Below are positions 1 through 11,054 of a DNA stretch of 64,000 nt, in pieces. The notes under the pieces are model-generated. The model was not told the origin of the DNA, ran no database searches, and saw only the letters and a list, made by a program, of their open reading frames with translations. Source of the stretch: Globodera rostochiensis (Eukaryota > Nematoda > Chromadorea > Rhabditida > Heteroderidae); assembly GCA_018350325.1 (NCBI GenBank), contig JAEVLN010000004.1, positions 434,001 to 498,000 on the forward strand, given 5' to 3'. The translations under genes were made by a program, and so were the position numbers. Positions within the stretch are counted from its first letter, which is position 1. Each line of letters opens with the position of its first letter.

Positions 1-780
1 ATATATCGTATCGGAAAAATGTTAGGAATTCGATATTTTTCGATATCGATATTTTATCGAAATATCGTTCGATATATCGTATCGAAAAGTTAAAATATCG
101 CGATATTTTATCGCAGCAAAAATGACACTTTGGAATTGAATCTCAGGACAGCTCGCTAGATGAAAAAAAATTTTCATCCACAACACAAACAATTTATGCG
201 TCTCCAACTTACCACCAGCCACAACTTTTTTCATATTTTAAATTAATTATGAGTTCTGTTTCGCAATATTGGACTTAGATTTATAAAACTTAGTAAGGAT
301 GAGAGCGAATGTAACGAATACGGGAAAATAATCAAAACCACTGCTGGGAATACAGCAGGTTTAACGGTCATCTGAAAAAGCATCCTGAATTTGAGGAAAA
401 ATACTTGAAACAATAAAAAGAAAGAGAAGTCCCTTCATGTTCACTCAAAAAATTCATCAGTGGGAGGAAGCGGTGAACAAATGATTTTTACATTTTTACT
501 TTCTCAGAAATTACAGGCGGACTGAACAGTTTGGACAAAAAGGTGGTGCGGCGTTCGAGCCTTTGGCCTGAGACAGCAGAAATGTTGATCTTCCTTAACA
601 AAGCATTGCCGACATTGGCTTATAAATATTGATTGTTTTATGACGGTTTTTGCATATTAGTTTTAAAAAAATTTTACGAAAAAATATCGCGATATATCGG
701 TTTTTTTTCGATATTTTTCGATACCGATATTTTATATTTTATCGAAATATCGTTCGATATATCGTATCGATGCCATTGCC
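1..780 (+). mobile_element. Decayed hAT-like DNA transposon
   Basis: Both ends (about 1-115 and 665-775) are rich in ATCGATAT/TTCGATATATCG words and are inverted relative to each other, as expected of terminal regions. Inside, about 360-415 can be read as GHLKKHPEFEEKY with one base missing just before it, resembling the second half of a BED zinc finger. About 555-625 reads [20 protein letters not shown], resembling the C-terminal dimerisation region of hAT transposases. The middle of the transposase is gone and the frames are broken, so this is a dead internally deleted copy. The left end may lie outside the window. Family assignment rests on these two short motifs. Confidence 0.55.
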
Positions 781-810
781 GAGCACTAGTAAAGAATAGG
801 CAAACTGGTA

Positions 811-882
811 ACCCCGGGTGGGAGTCGAACCCACGTTCTCCACCCAATCCGTGGGCAGCTTTTCCAACTGAGCTACCGGGGC
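811..882 (-). repeat. tRNA-like sequence (degenerate)
   Basis: On the minus strand this 72-nt stretch has a perfect 7-bp acceptor stem (GCCCCGG with CCGGGGT, one G-T), a box-A-like TAGCTCAGTTGG and a box-B-like GGTTCGACTCC with a 5-bp T stem. The anticodon stem does not pair, so I read it as a tRNA-derived sequence, not a functional tRNA gene. A relative sits at 39676-39748 and shares the CGGATTGG anticodon-loop sequence. Confidence 0.5.
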
Positions 883-904
883 GTCCCATTTCTTTTGTCC
901 CCGC

Positions 905-1215
905 CACAACTACTTTTTAGGCGAGGGGGTGGGTGCGTCGGCGGTGCCGGTAGGTGCCGCCGGGAAATTTTTTCGGGTTTTTGACTCAATTTGTTAAGAA
1001 AAATTGGGCCAAAAAATTACATTTGTGATGTTATTCCAGGGATGCCAAATTGCCTTATTTTTAAGGCAAATGCCATAATTTTAATGCCTTATTGTTTGCC
1101 ATATTTCCACATTTGCCATAATTTTGCCATATTTTCTTAACAAATGAGAGTTAAAAATTCAAAATTTTCTCGGCGACGCCTATCGGCACCGCCGACCCCC
1201 CCCCCCCCCCCCTCC
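905..1215. repeat. Foldback repeat with GGTGCCGATAGGCGCC-type arms
   Basis: The left arm (about 930-1000) and right arm (about 1140-1210) are inverted copies of a short dispersed repeat with a GTCGGCGGTGCCG head followed by a run of A/T ending TTGTTAAGAAAA. The loop is low-complexity sequence with repeated TGCCATATT words. The right arm runs into an 18-base C tract. Other copies of the arm occur at 5318, 19083, 27911, 31427, 35528, 63548 and 63668. Confidence 0.5.
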
Positions 1216-2175
1216 CCCAACAGTGAAGCAAAATTATCAAAAAAATTTACGTTTTTGGAACATTCTTAAACATATTTTTGACCCCTCGATGCCATAAAAA
1301 TGCCATATTTTTGACCCCTCGATGCCATAAAAATACCATATTTTTGGAGCCGGTTGCCATATTTTACCGCAGTTGAGTTGGCCTCCCTGCCCCCCCCTTG
1401 GCCATCTATGTTTCAAAAGCATATGATTTAGGGCATAAATAAATGCCCTTTTCACGTCTCTCTCAGCTTTTTGCGCAGCAAACAAAGAAACAAAATTATT
1501 ATTTGCTTCTTTTTTTTGGCATTTTTCAAAGGCATATGATTTAGGGCATAAATAAATGCCCTTTTCACGTCTGACTTTTTGTGCCGTGCCAAAGGCGCGC
1601 GCATTGTTTTGTGGCTAAATAAAAAGGACGGCACATTTGCCTAGTGAAAGCATTCACGCTCCTTTCATTTTTGCCGACACAATTTTTGACAAATTTAACA
1701 AATCCACAGTAACCAAAATGAAGTCGTCCGGCATTGCCATTGTTCTGTTAGCCCATTTTGTGAGGACCGATCGAGAATCTCGAAAAATCTCGACGAACTC
1801 TCGATCGGCTGTTGCGCTACATATGAAGTTTTTGCAATTCAACTTACTAAAACTTTTTGAAAGCATTCCATTAATATAAGTAATAATAAAAATTCAAATT
1901 TTCCCCTTCAAATTTCCAATCAAATTGTTTATTGGATATAAATTTCTTTAATAAAATAATATTTTTACGTGAAAAATCGATCTGAAAAGGAAATTTTTAT
2001 TGGAAAAAAGTCACATTTTTTGTCGTCATTCTTCTGGGGGAGCTTAGAGAAGCCAATTTAAGGGGATGGCATTTGTCAAACCTAATCATTCATTCTTTTC
2101 TTTTTTTGCCATAAATTTTACAGCCCGGGCCAATAATATCATAAAATTTCTTTCAACAAAATTTAAGACAGAAAT
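1216..2175. other. Intergenic, possible orphan signal-peptide exon
   Basis: No convincing gene. At 1718 an ATG opens MKSSGIAIVLLAHF, which looks like the start of a secretory signal, and is followed at once by GTGAGG, a possible splice donor. It could be a stranded first exon or chance. A TGGCAT (ATGCCA on the other strand) lies near 2065, about 110 bp upstream of effector-like gene 1. Two near-identical AT-rich segments with TGATTTAGGGCATAAATAAA occur near 1427 and 1530. Confidence 0.3.
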
Positions 2176-2747
2176 ATGCGACGACCCGTCATTGTGCTTG
2201 TACTGCTCGCCATTCTGGGACTGTTTGCATGTTGCGCTGGAGCACCCAAAGAAGAAAAAAGAAAACGGGCCAAGCTGCTGCCAAGGCCGCCATCAAGATC
2301 AACTAACTTTGATCAGTCACATCCTTCAACACAAATGATCAGCTTTGATCAGTCACATCCTAATCCGGACATGTCGAACATGCCGTGAGTTCAAAATGTT
2401 GTTTCGATTTTTTGTTCATCATCCACCTGCCACCCCCCCCCCAAACCCGCAGTACTACGTGGAGGAACCCGGCTGGCTCGGCTAACATGTCGCAGGCCTT
2501 GCAATCGCAACAATACCACCCGGCTGGCAGTACTCAATCGACGAACCCGGCTGGCAGTACTCAATCGACGAACCCGGCTGGCAGTACTCAATCGACGAAC
2601 CCGGCTGGCAATACTCAATCGACGAACCCGGCTGGCAATACTCAATCGACGAACCCGGCTGGCAATACTCAATCGACGAACCCGGCTGGCAATACTCGAT
2701 GGAAGAACCCGAATGGGAGAAATTCCTTTTGCAACTTTTTCAATTAA
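2176..2747 (+). CDS. Secreted repeat-rich effector-like protein 1
   Basis: Two exons, 2176-2384 and 2453-2747, joined by a GTGAGT...GCAG intron that keeps the frame (504 nt, 167 aa). The protein begins with a clear signal peptide (MRRPVIVLVLLAILGLFACC, residues 1-20), then a basic stretch (KEEKRKRAK, possible nuclear-localisation signal), two STNFDQSH-type motifs ending PDMSNMP, then seven 9-residue repeats of the type NPAGSTQST, and ends NSFCNFFN. No known domain is recognised. It is clearly paralogous to the minus-strand gene at 32316-34566: same signal peptide with one substitution, same STNFDQSH...PDMSNxP motif and exon junction phase, and similar 3' end. In the paralogue the reading continues through KPKHPKH; here the corresponding bases lie after the stop. 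Function unknown; secreted effector is an inference from architecture and context. Confidence 0.75.
2519..2700 (+). repeat. Coding 27-bp minisatellite
   Basis: Seven tandem 27-bp units encode PAG(S/N)TQSTN. The first three units have Ser and the last four Asn at the same position, so copies were amplified in two steps. The unit length keeps the frame, so copy-number change alters protein length without breaking it. Confidence 0.9.
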
Positions 2748-4296
2748 AACCATCCGAAGCATTGATGACAGAGGGAAAGAACAATGAACACAACGATCAC
2801 AATTTCCCCTTTTCTTTTTTGGATTTTCATTAGTTTACACGGGGCTTAGTAGGTGTGTGTTTCAAGGGTAAAGGGACGATCTGTTCTTTTCGATTTTTCC
2901 GACGTAAAGCGCATCCGAATTTGTTCACAAACACGATTTAGACCATGTCATAAACACGTGAGATGTATAGATTCGGGTAGAAGAGTTTGAGGTCCTAAAT
3001 TTAATTTTTGTTAATCCAGGTAGCTTTTGCCTTTATTTTTGGCATTTTTTGCAAAATATCTCAAAACTCTGAAAAAAGTCGCCAAAAATGTCGAAATAAC
3101 AAAAACCCCAAAATAGGCATTAGGCACAAAAACTCCAAAATAGGCATTATAAATAAAGTCCACTCTAGAAGCTCCAAATAAAGCTAAAACATGTTTTTCG
3201 TGCTTAACTCACTGTGCCAAGTTCGCAGAAAAAATAGGCATTTGCGTAAAAGTAGCAGCCCTGCACATACAGTATCGGACATAAGTATATGCCCAAAACA
3301 TATTTGGGATGAAAATTGTCATAGCAGCTTTTAAAGCTGTTGAAGCCAGCCAGCGGTACATCGTCCCAACAGTGAAGTTTGGCGCTGGAACTGTGATGGT
3401 GTGGCATTGGACGGCAGCTGAGGGGACGGCGGTTCAGAAATGGGGATGAACTCTTTGCGCATCTCCAGTCGGAATGGGAGAAAATTCCAATTAATGTTTT
3501 GAAAAAATTGGTCTGAAGAATTTAAACGTTTTTGACTATAACTCCGTGAATTCAATGTTTATGCTAATTTTTAATGTTAAAAAAATCCTTATTTTGTTTT
3601 TTAGGGATGGTGAAAATTTGAGAAGGATATGATGCATCTAACAAAAGTTACGTGCATCGAAGTGCGTGTCAATTTTTTACTGGAGAAAAAAACTCAAAAC
3701 GCTATTTGTCGACACGATTCCATTAATTTAATGTTATCCTAGTTCCGTTTTTTGCAAGATTTGGCATAGGTGCATCGTAATTCGCCCTCCGGGGTCAAGG
3801 GTCAAATTAAGGATTTGAAAAAACATAATTGGATTTTTTAATTAAATTTGAAAAATAATAAATCTGAAATTTTGTTTAATAAAATCGGCCGGTCCTCAGC
3901 TTCTTCTTCATAAATAATTCGCACATTTTCTGTTGAATTCGTTCAAAAAATTGGGCGGATTAAGCGCAAAAATCCATGTATTAAGTACACACAACAAACA
4001 CTTCACACATTCGTCCCCCCCCCCTCCCCCGAGGGGAAAACTCGCGCAATTATTTTGCTACAATTTTGGATGGCTCGCGCGACGCATTCATTCCCCCCAC
4101 CGCGCCTCCCCCCGCCCAAATCCGTACAAATTCCCCCCCCCCGGCAACAATTTATTTGATGATAAAAACAATTAAGGCACATATATTGGACCGCCGAAAA
4201 ACAAAGAGCCACCCGCCCGCCCCCGCCTCTTTGGGCTGTCCAAATTTTGCGAATTATTCTGCCGAATTTGAGGGCCAATTTATGTCTGTGTACTAG
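2748..4296. other. Intergenic sequence, no gene seen
   Basis: AT-rich with a few poly-C tracts (near 4014-4030 and 4088-4140). Short repeated phrases of the AAAATAGGCATT type occur near 3110-3150. No ORF with coding character or splice structure was found. Confidence 0.5.
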
Positions 4297-4690
4297 TGAT
4301 GCACGAGGCCCAAAATTTACCGAGACCCGAGACTCGAGACCGAGACTTGACCTCGAGACCGAGACCGAGACTTGACCCCGAGACTTAAGACCGAGACTTG
4401 ACCCCGAGACCGAGACCGAGACTTGACCTCGAGACCGAGACCGAGACTTGACCTCGAGATCGAGACCGAGACTTGACCCCGAGACTTAAGACCGAGACTT
4501 GACCCCGAGACTCGAGACCGAGACTTGACCTCGAGACCGAGACCGAGACTTGACCTCGAGACCGAGACCGAGACTTGACCTCGAGATCGAGACCGAGACT
4601 TGACCCCGAGACTTAAGACCGAGACTTGACCCCGAGACTTAAGACCGAGACTTGACCCCGAGACTCGAGACCGAGACACGCGTGCATCAA
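4297..4690. mobile_element. MITE-like element filled with CGAGAC satellite
   Basis: Ends form a short inverted repeat (TGATGCACG near 4297 and CGTGCATCA near 4680). The interior is built almost entirely of the words CGAGAC, CTTGAC and CTCGAG in nested tandem units of about 24-48 bp. The 146-aa open frame across it on the minus strand is a by-product of the repeat. The same CGAGAC/CTCGGT vocabulary occurs in small foldback elements at 9337, 14203, 16083 and 18007. Confidence 0.55.
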
Positions 4691-4737
4691 CCGCAATATT
4701 CCCCCCTCCCCCCCCCCCTCCCCCGCCCGTGCTGGGG

Positions 4738-5106
4738 CGTTTCGTAAAAAAAGGCAAATGGGGCGCTTTTTAAAAGTTTTTTTGTTATAACTTCTTCCAA
4801 AGCTAAAACCAAATCAAGCAATTTTAATATTATTCGAAAGCTTAGGAGGAGGAGAAGCTATTAGCAAAAAAAAAAGCTAAGCTATTGGCCAAATCTTAAA
4901 AAAGCTATGGCCAGAAAACGCTTTTTTGGTTGGTCACAACTTTTTTGAGAATTGTCCTATAGCTTAGCTTTTGCGTTTAAAAGCTTCTACCCATTGCATG
5001 CTTTCGAAATGATATCAAAAATTGCTTGATTTGGTTTTAGCTTTAAAAAAAGTTATAACAAAAAAACTTTTAAAAAGCGCCCCATTTGCTTTTTTTACGA
5101 AACGAC
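4738..5106. mobile_element. Foldback (long inverted repeat) element
   Basis: A left arm of about 90 bp (from 4738) reappears inverted at about 5013-5106, starting with CGTTTCGTAAAA and containing GGGGCGCTTTTTAAAAG and AGCTAAAACCAAATCAAGCA. The central part holds AGCTTAGCTTTTGC-type words also found in the element at 53734-53957. No transposase is present. Confidence 0.65.
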
Positions 5107-5317
5107 CTAGCACCCCCCCCCCCCGCCCGCTTCGCCAATTATTGCGCCATTACTCGTTTTTAAAATTTTGGAACAATTAAAAAAGCGCAGTATCGGAGAT
5201 GTAAGCGGTTTCCGAAAATTTCAGCATTTGAGTCCGGATTACGGACTTTTCCTGAATTAAATCCGGAATTTTTTTACAAAAATTAGCGGGATTTTTTTTT
5301 GGAGGTTTTGGGTCAGT

Positions 5318-5375
5318 TTCGGTGCCGATAGGCGCCGCTGAGAAAAATTTTAAATTTGTTGATGGAATTTGTTAA
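5318..5375 (+). repeat. Short dispersed repeat, GGTGCCGATAGGCGCC type
   Basis: A forward copy of the same arm sequence as at 905-1215, lying just upstream of the transthyretin-like gene. It has the GGTGCCGATAGGCGCCG core and an AT-rich tail ending GTTAAAAAAATGG. Confidence 0.5.
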
Positions 5376-5461
5376 AAAAATGGGGGGAATTTTGGAGTCC
5401 CCCAACTATCCGTTAAGAATATTTAACAAAAATTTGTCTACAAATTTTAAAATTTGTCAAA

Positions 5462-7860
5462 ATGTGGCCAAAATGCAGCAGTTGCTGCCCAATGTTAATG
5501 ATGCCATTGGCATCGCTATTTGTGGCATTTGCCGTCCTCCAAATGGTGGCGCCGCCGGCGTCAGCAAACACGGAATGCGTGTGGGCAACCGGGCTGCTAA
5601 AGTGCAACAAAAACCAGTCCAAAGTGTTGGGGGCGGTGGTGGAACTTTGGGACTTGGACAGCCCGCAAAATGTGTGCAATTTTAAATTAAAAATAAAATG
5701 TTATTATCGGTTAAATTTTATGCAAAATTCCAGGCGTGGGCACGGATATCCGGATATCCGCGGATATAGCCGGATATATCCGGATACGGACAGATGACGG
5801 ATATGAATTATCCGGATATATCCGCTGTATACCGCAGATATCCGGATATGGGATCACGGATACGGACGAATAACGGATACGAGATTTTGAGGACGGACAG
5901 ATACGGATACGAAAATTCGTATCCGTGCCCACGCCTGCAAAATTCTACATTGTGTTCAAATTATTAATTAAAATTAATATTTATGTTATTAATAAATATT
6001 TAAAATATTTTAATTAAATTAAATACCAAACTAATTTTAAAAAACTAATATATTATTTTTATTAATAATCAAGCGGATCGAGATTCTTGATCAAATTCTC
6101 TTTCGTAATGCCGAACATTTTTCGAGAGATTTTTGGGGGTTTTCAGTGATCACGAACGAATCTAGATCGGTAAAAATTGTTCGAGATTCTCGATCGAAAT
6201 GTCAATCGGGTCCTCAAGTCCGATCTGAAATTTTGTGTTAATAGGTAACTCTAATGCAAATTATTGCAAAAATATATTTTTTATTTTCAGCTAACTTTTA
6301 AAAATAAATAAAATTTATATTCAATAATTATATAATGAACAAAAAAATCTGTAAATTTTTGTCAACTAATGAATTGGGTTTAGGCACAATTCCAAAATCC
6401 GTTAGACTCGGACGACAAGGCGGCATTCACTGAGGTGGACGACCCGAGCGGCTTATGGAAGTTGGAGGGCTGCGCATCGGACCACGATTGGCTCACTATA
6501 AATCGGTCACAAAAACATTTTTAAATAAAAATAAAATCCAATTTAGTTAAAACGAAAAAATAAGAATATTAAATCAGAAAGTGCCAACAAAAAAGAAAAT
6601 AGGCTCATAATTTCTTGAAAAGTGTGCCAACAAAGCAAAAATGTGCCAAACAAAAGTGTTAGAAATTAGAAAATGCCAAAAAAAGAAAAAATGCTGAAAA
6701 GTGTGGCAACGAAGCAAAAATGTAGGAAAAAGTATGGCAAAGAATTTCAACAAAAAAAAGTGCCAACAATCAAAAAATGCCAACAAATTTGCAGACCCGA
6801 ATTTTACCTGCGCGTCCATCACGAGTGCAACACAAACATTGGCGGCGAATGGTTGACCGTTTTGCCGGTGTTCCGCGTGTACACCCCGCGCACCTATGAC
6901 TGGCACATTGAGCATCCGATTGTGCTGGACACGCCCGCCGTGCCGGCGACTGCTGTGTTCAACAACGGAACGTCGTCCTTGTCGTCGTTGTCAGCACCCG
7001 TGGCGGTTGAACAACAACAATTGTTCAAAGTGTTCGGTAAAAAAAAAATGAATTTGAATTTGGGGACTGGCCAGGCTGATCAGAATGTTAAAGAAGAAGA
7101 CTGATCAGTTTACTTTTCAACCACGAGACACCCCGTCCCCGACTATTCAACCACGGAAACCCCGTCCCCGACTTTTCAACCACAAAAAACCCCGTCCCCG
7201 ACTTTTCAACCACCACGAAAACCCCGTCCCCGACTATTCAACCACGGAAACCCCGTCCCCGACTTTTCAACCACAAAAAACCCCGTTCCCGACTTTTCAA
7301 CCACCACGGAAACCCCGTCCCCGACTTTTCAACCCCGAGAAACTTAGTCCCCGACTTTTTGGCCCCCAAAAACCTCGCCACCGACGACTTTTTAACCCCA
7401 ATAAGCCCCCAATTTTTCACCCACGAGAAACCCCGTCCCCGACTTTTAAGCCCCCGAACGTCGGGGTGCCAACCCTAGCTTGAATATCTAAGCTCATCAA
7501 ATTAAATAACAATATTAATTTTCTACTGATTAGATTTGATCAAAAAATGTTAGGTATATTTCGAATCATATCATTTAGTCTTGCAAATTTTGGAGTCAAA
7601 AACTCAAAGATTTAGCCATTAAAAGTGAATTACTTCACTAATATAATGTTTTTAAATTTTAAAAACAATTTCTGTAAACAAAATGAAAGGAATGAACATG
7701 AACTGAATTGATTTTTTGATATTCTTTAGGCCAAACTTTTCCGCCATTGATAACAATGCCGCCGCCGCCCTCACTATCAGGCATCACCGGTGGGGACAAC
7801 AATGCCGAAAATGATCAGAGCATCGTATCGGATGGCACTCGTCACGACAACACAAAATGA
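5462..7860 (+). CDS. Transthyretin-like (TTL) family secreted protein
   Basis: Four exons, 5462-5671, 6384-6505, 6795-7036 and 7730-7860, all phase-consistent (705 nt, 234 aa). A signal peptide of about 36 residues (LASLFVAFAVLQMVAPPASA core) precedes a TTL domain: VWATGLLKCN and VLGAVVELWDLDS in exon 1, FTEVDDPSGLWKLEGCASD in exon 2, and PEFYLRVHHECN with GEWLTVLPVFRVYTPRTYDW in exon 3. These match the conserved positions of nematode TTL proteins, extracellular beta-sandwich proteins that include secreted parasitism proteins. Exon 4 adds an acidic, non-conserved tail; its use is inferred from phase, and an alternative is read-through of exon 3 to a TGA at 7102-7104. Intron 1 contains a hAT MITE and intron 3 a minisatellite element. 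Later Met codons in the signal peptide are possible starts. Confidence 0.8.
5731..5937. mobile_element. hAT-type MITE with 8-bp target duplication
   Basis: Terminal inverted repeats begin CAGGCGTGGGCACGGATA and are flanked by a perfect 8-bp duplication CAAAATTC (5723-5730 and 5938-5945). The CAGGxGTGGG start and 8-bp duplication are typical of the hAT superfamily. The inside is a satellite of GGATATCC words. It sits in intron 1 of the transthyretin-like gene. Confidence 0.85.
7119..7485 (+). repeat. Minisatellite (about 30-bp C-rich units)
   Basis: Roughly eleven degenerate units of the type CCCCGTCCCCGACTTTTCAA, followed by CCAACCCTAGCTTG, which is the terminal motif of the hAT-like family seen elsewhere. 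It lies in the predicted third intron of the transthyretin-like gene. The open frame across it is a repeat by-product. Confidence 0.7.
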
Positions 7861-8290
7861 TGTGGAGGAGGAAAAAATCCAATTTTTATTTGTGATACCG
7901 AAGTCAGAATTTGTGGTTAAATATCCAAAAAAAACAATTTTTGAAGCAAATATCGCAGTGATCAATCAATCAATCAATCAATCAAAGCTTCTGCTTCTTT
8001 CTCATTCAACAGCAAACAAAAAGGCGCAAAATTGTGACTAAAATTGGAGGAGTCACAAAATTAAAATGGCGCCTAGGGTTCCCCTTCAGTTCCTGAACCG
8101 GAACCGTTTATCCATAAAAGGCATAATGGTCCAGATCGGAATGAATGATATGTGATCAATCGGCACATTGCCAATCCTTCTTTTGATCAGCATGAAACAG
8201 ATTGATCAAGATTGGGATAGGAAGGAACAGTTTCAATATTTTACACAAAAAACTCTACTTGAGATCAATGCCCCATGAGCAGTAAGTTGA
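7861..8290. other. Spacer with ATCA microsatellite
   Basis: Contains five ATCA/TCAA units near 7962-7984 and otherwise unremarkable AT-rich sequence leading into the segmental array. TGATCA words begin to accumulate from about 8150. Confidence 0.4.
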
Positions 8291-8295
8291 ATCAA

Positions 8296-8866
8296 TTATT
8301 GTCCGCTTGCAAGGAGAGCCTCGCGGAATTCACGTGCTTTTCGTTCAATGTCCATGGCCGGGGGATTCTGTGAAAAAGAATAATTACAGCAAAAATGGCA
8401 TTTGTAATGGTAATTAGGGCGGCATTTAAATAAATACAAAACGCACGAGCGGCACCGATTTGCCGTCGTCGTCCAACAAAAACGGAAAGCGGCTGAGCGC
8501 GGAGTGCGGCGTCTGGCATTGGCCGATGGTGAGTATGTCGCCGCAGGGGACGTGCAGGCGCACGCGTTGCCACGCGCTGTTGGCAGCAGGCGTCGCACCG
8601 GCCTCCGGCGCCAAGCTGACACGTTCGACAGGCGCTATTGTGCTGCGCGGCTTGAGGCAGTCGAAGCGCTGAGTACAAGAAATGATCGACCATCTTCACG
8701 CGATCAAACTCGCCTGATACTGCACGAACAGTCCGGTGACCACGCGCGAAAATTCGTCCATGCTATGCCGCCGGAACAGCAGCATCAACTTGTCAGGCGC
8801 CACCAGCACTTTGTCAAGTTGCTTCAGTACAATGGCCACGTCTGGACTGGGCGTTATTGGTGTATC
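8296..8866 (-). CDS. Module X copy 1: three 3' exons of an unknown gene
   Basis: Exons a 8714-8866, b 8438-8668 and c 8296-8367, all joined in phase 0. Exon a starts DTPITPSPDVAIVLKQLDKV, exon b starts RFDCLKPRSTIAPVERVSLA and ends LDDDGKSVPLVRF, exon c starts NPPAMDIERKAREFREALL. The a-b intron is only 45 bp and begins GCGAGT, a GC donor close to the consensus. In this copy exon c ends early (ASGQ stop) because a different sequence joins there; other copies end LLGKTDIKTVGNIFQLLISF. I do not recognise the protein family. No 5' exon or start codon is visible, so this is a gene fragment or the end of a gene whose start lies among the copies upstream. Confidence 0.5.
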
Positions 8867-9336
8867 CTGATACAGAGATTAGATCGATCAAACAAATTGC
8901 TTTTGATGACCCTGTTCAGATCAGATGATTTTTTTTAAATGATCAGAACGCAGGCCTTGTTTTTCATATATCCCAACCAGCAATTTTTTCTGCAAATCCG
9001 GATTGGTTAAGAGAAAATAAAGAATTTTGCGCATAAATCCTTTGAGTCCAGAAAAATCAGTACAAAAAAAGTACAGCGAACTAAAAACAGTACATTTTTT
9101 GTGACTCGGCCTTTTGGCATATCGAAATCGGACTATTGTTTAATTTAAAATGAAATTAGCAATTGGAAAATGTTTCCCACCGTTTTAATGTCCGTCTTGC
9201 CAAGGAGAGCCTCGCGGAATTCACGTGCTTTTCGTTCAATGCCATCGGCCGGGGGATTCTGTGAAAAAGAATAATTACATTAAAAATGGCATTTTTGATG
9301 GTAAACAAAGTACCCGCGCAGTCTTAAGCCCGTCCG

Positions 9337-9442
9337 GATACTAGAGCTATTCGAGAGTCTCGGTCTCGAACCGAGAAATTTCTCGGTTTCTTGGGTCTCG
9401 ATCTCGAGTCTCGGTAAGTTGAAGTCTCGAACAGCTCTACCG
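9337..9442. repeat. CTCGGT/CGAGAC foldback element in module B
   Basis: An inverted-repeat element with ends AGAGCTATTCGAGA and TCTCGAACAGCTCT and a core of GTCTCG words. Equivalent copies lie near 14203-14305, 16083-16185 and 18007-18108, each at the same position in its module, so it was copied with the module. Confidence 0.6.
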
Positions 9443-9703
9443 GGCTATTCTGATCAAAAAACAAGCCCTGATACAGAGAATGGACTAATGTTGATGTCCA
9501 AGTTCAAAAAATTTTTTGATCCTTTGATTAATCAAATCAATGAAAATGATCAGAACGCAGACTTTGTTTCGTCTGATCACTTGTTGATCAAAGGATCAAG
9601 ATCACGGACCTTGAACAGATCAGACGATTTATTAGACCTCTGATCATTCTTTCGACTTATCCGAAGATCACGATCAATACACATATTCTGATCACCTCTT
9701 TGA

Positions 9704-9910
9704 TCATTCAAAGTCAAAATGATCCGGAATTTGAACCCGAACTCCGTTCACAAAGATGGCGCCATGACTGACCAATTTGTTTTTGACTGCAATTGTGGAC
9801 AGCGTTGGCTTCAACGCATCAATGACGTCCTGAGACATCGCCTGCGAAGCCCAATTGTAGACCAAATGACTTTTGCATAATTTTGCCCCCTTAGTTCGGG
9901 ATACCAAGCT
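9704..9910 (-). pseudogene. Module B exon Y, copy 1
   Basis: An open exon of 68 codons plus stop after a TTTTTGCAG acceptor, starting SLVSRTKGAKLCKSHLVYNW and ending RVQIPDHFDFE. Nearly identical copies are at 14580-14786 and 18393-18590, the last with an inserted base that shortens the end. Decayed copies lie near 16440-16650 and 17370-17570. The family is not recognised. It may be an internal exon of the same gene as module X, but no phase-consistent link is visible, so I call it a fragment. Confidence 0.4.
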
Positions 9911-10163
9911 CTGCAAAAATGAGATCGATCAAACAAATTGCTTTTGATGACCCTGATCAGATCAGATGATTTTTTTAAATGATTTTTCATATTTATCCCA
10001 ACTTTTTTCTGCAAATACGGATTGGTTAAGAGAAAATAAAGAATTTTGCGCATAAATCCTTTGAGCCCAGAAAAATCAGTACAAAAAAAGTACAGCGAGC
10101 TGAAAACAGTACATTTTTTGTGACTCGGCCTTTTGGCATATCGAAATCGGACTATTGTTTAAT

Positions 10164-10775
10164 TTAAAATGAAATTAGCAATTGGAAAATGTTTCCCACC
10201 GTTTTAATGTCCGTCTTGCCAAGGAGGGCTTCGAACAATTCAGATGCTTTTCGTTCAATGCCATCGGCCGGGGGATTCTGTGAGAAAAAAAATTACAATA
10301 AAAATGGCATTTGTAATGGTAATTAGGGCGGCATTTAAATAAATACAAAACGCACGAGCGGCACCGATTTGCCGTCGTCGTCCAACAAAAACGGAAAGCG
10401 GCTGAGCGCGGAGTGCGGCGTCTGGCATTGGCCGATGGTGAGTATGTCGCCGCAGGGGACGTGCAGGCGCACGCGTTGCCACGCGCTGTTGGCAGCAGGC
10501 GTCGCACCGGCCTCCGGCGCCAAGCTGACACGTTCGACAGGCGCTATTGTGCTGCGCGGCTTGAGGCAGTCGAAGCGCTGAGTACAAGAAATGATCGACC
10601 ATCTTCACGCGATCAAACTCGCCTGATACTGCACGAACAGTCCGGTGACCACGCGCGAAAATTCGTCCATGCTATGCCGCCGGAACAGCAGCATCAACTT
10701 GTCAGGCGCCACCAGCACTTTGTCAAGTTGCTTCAGTACAATGGCCACGTCTGGACTGGGCGTTATTGGTGTATC
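10164..10775 (-). pseudogene. Module X copy 2
   Basis: Exons a 10623-10775, b 10347-10577 and c 10164-10277 are all open. Exon c reads NPPADGIERKASELFEALLG and ends LLISF. It differs from copy 1 in exon c (ADGIERKASELFEA in place of AMDIERKAREFREA), which shows that two exon-c versions circulate in the array. Confidence 0.5.
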
Positions 10776-11054
10776 CTGATACAGAGATTAGATCGATCAA
10801 ACAAATTGCTTTTGATGACCCTGATCAGATCAGATGATTTTTTTAAATGATCAGAACGCAGGCCTTGTTTTTCATATTTATCCCAACCAGCAATTTTTTC
10901 TGCAAATCCGGATTGTTTAAGAGAAAATAAAGAATTTTGCGCATAAATCCTTTGAGCCCAGAAAAATCAGTACAAAAAAAGTACAGCGAGCTGAAAACAG
11001 TACATTTTTTGTGACTCGGCCTTTTGGCATATCGAAATCGGACTATTGTTTAAT

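Noticed and set aside
811..882. Functional tRNA gene
   Set aside because: Acceptor and T stems pair but the anticodon stem does not, and related degenerate copies exist, so a tRNA-derived repeat is more likely.
4317..4757. 146-codon minus frame rich in SRSRGQVSV
   Set aside because: Translation of the CGAGAC satellite; open only because the repeat lacks stops.
8460..8938. Plus-strand frames repeated in each array copy (MPSSSNKNGKRLSAEC..., MRRLALADGEYV...)
   Set aside because: They overlap the minus-strand exons, which have splice sites, phase agreement and more protein-like sequence; the plus frames are shadows in GC-rich exons.
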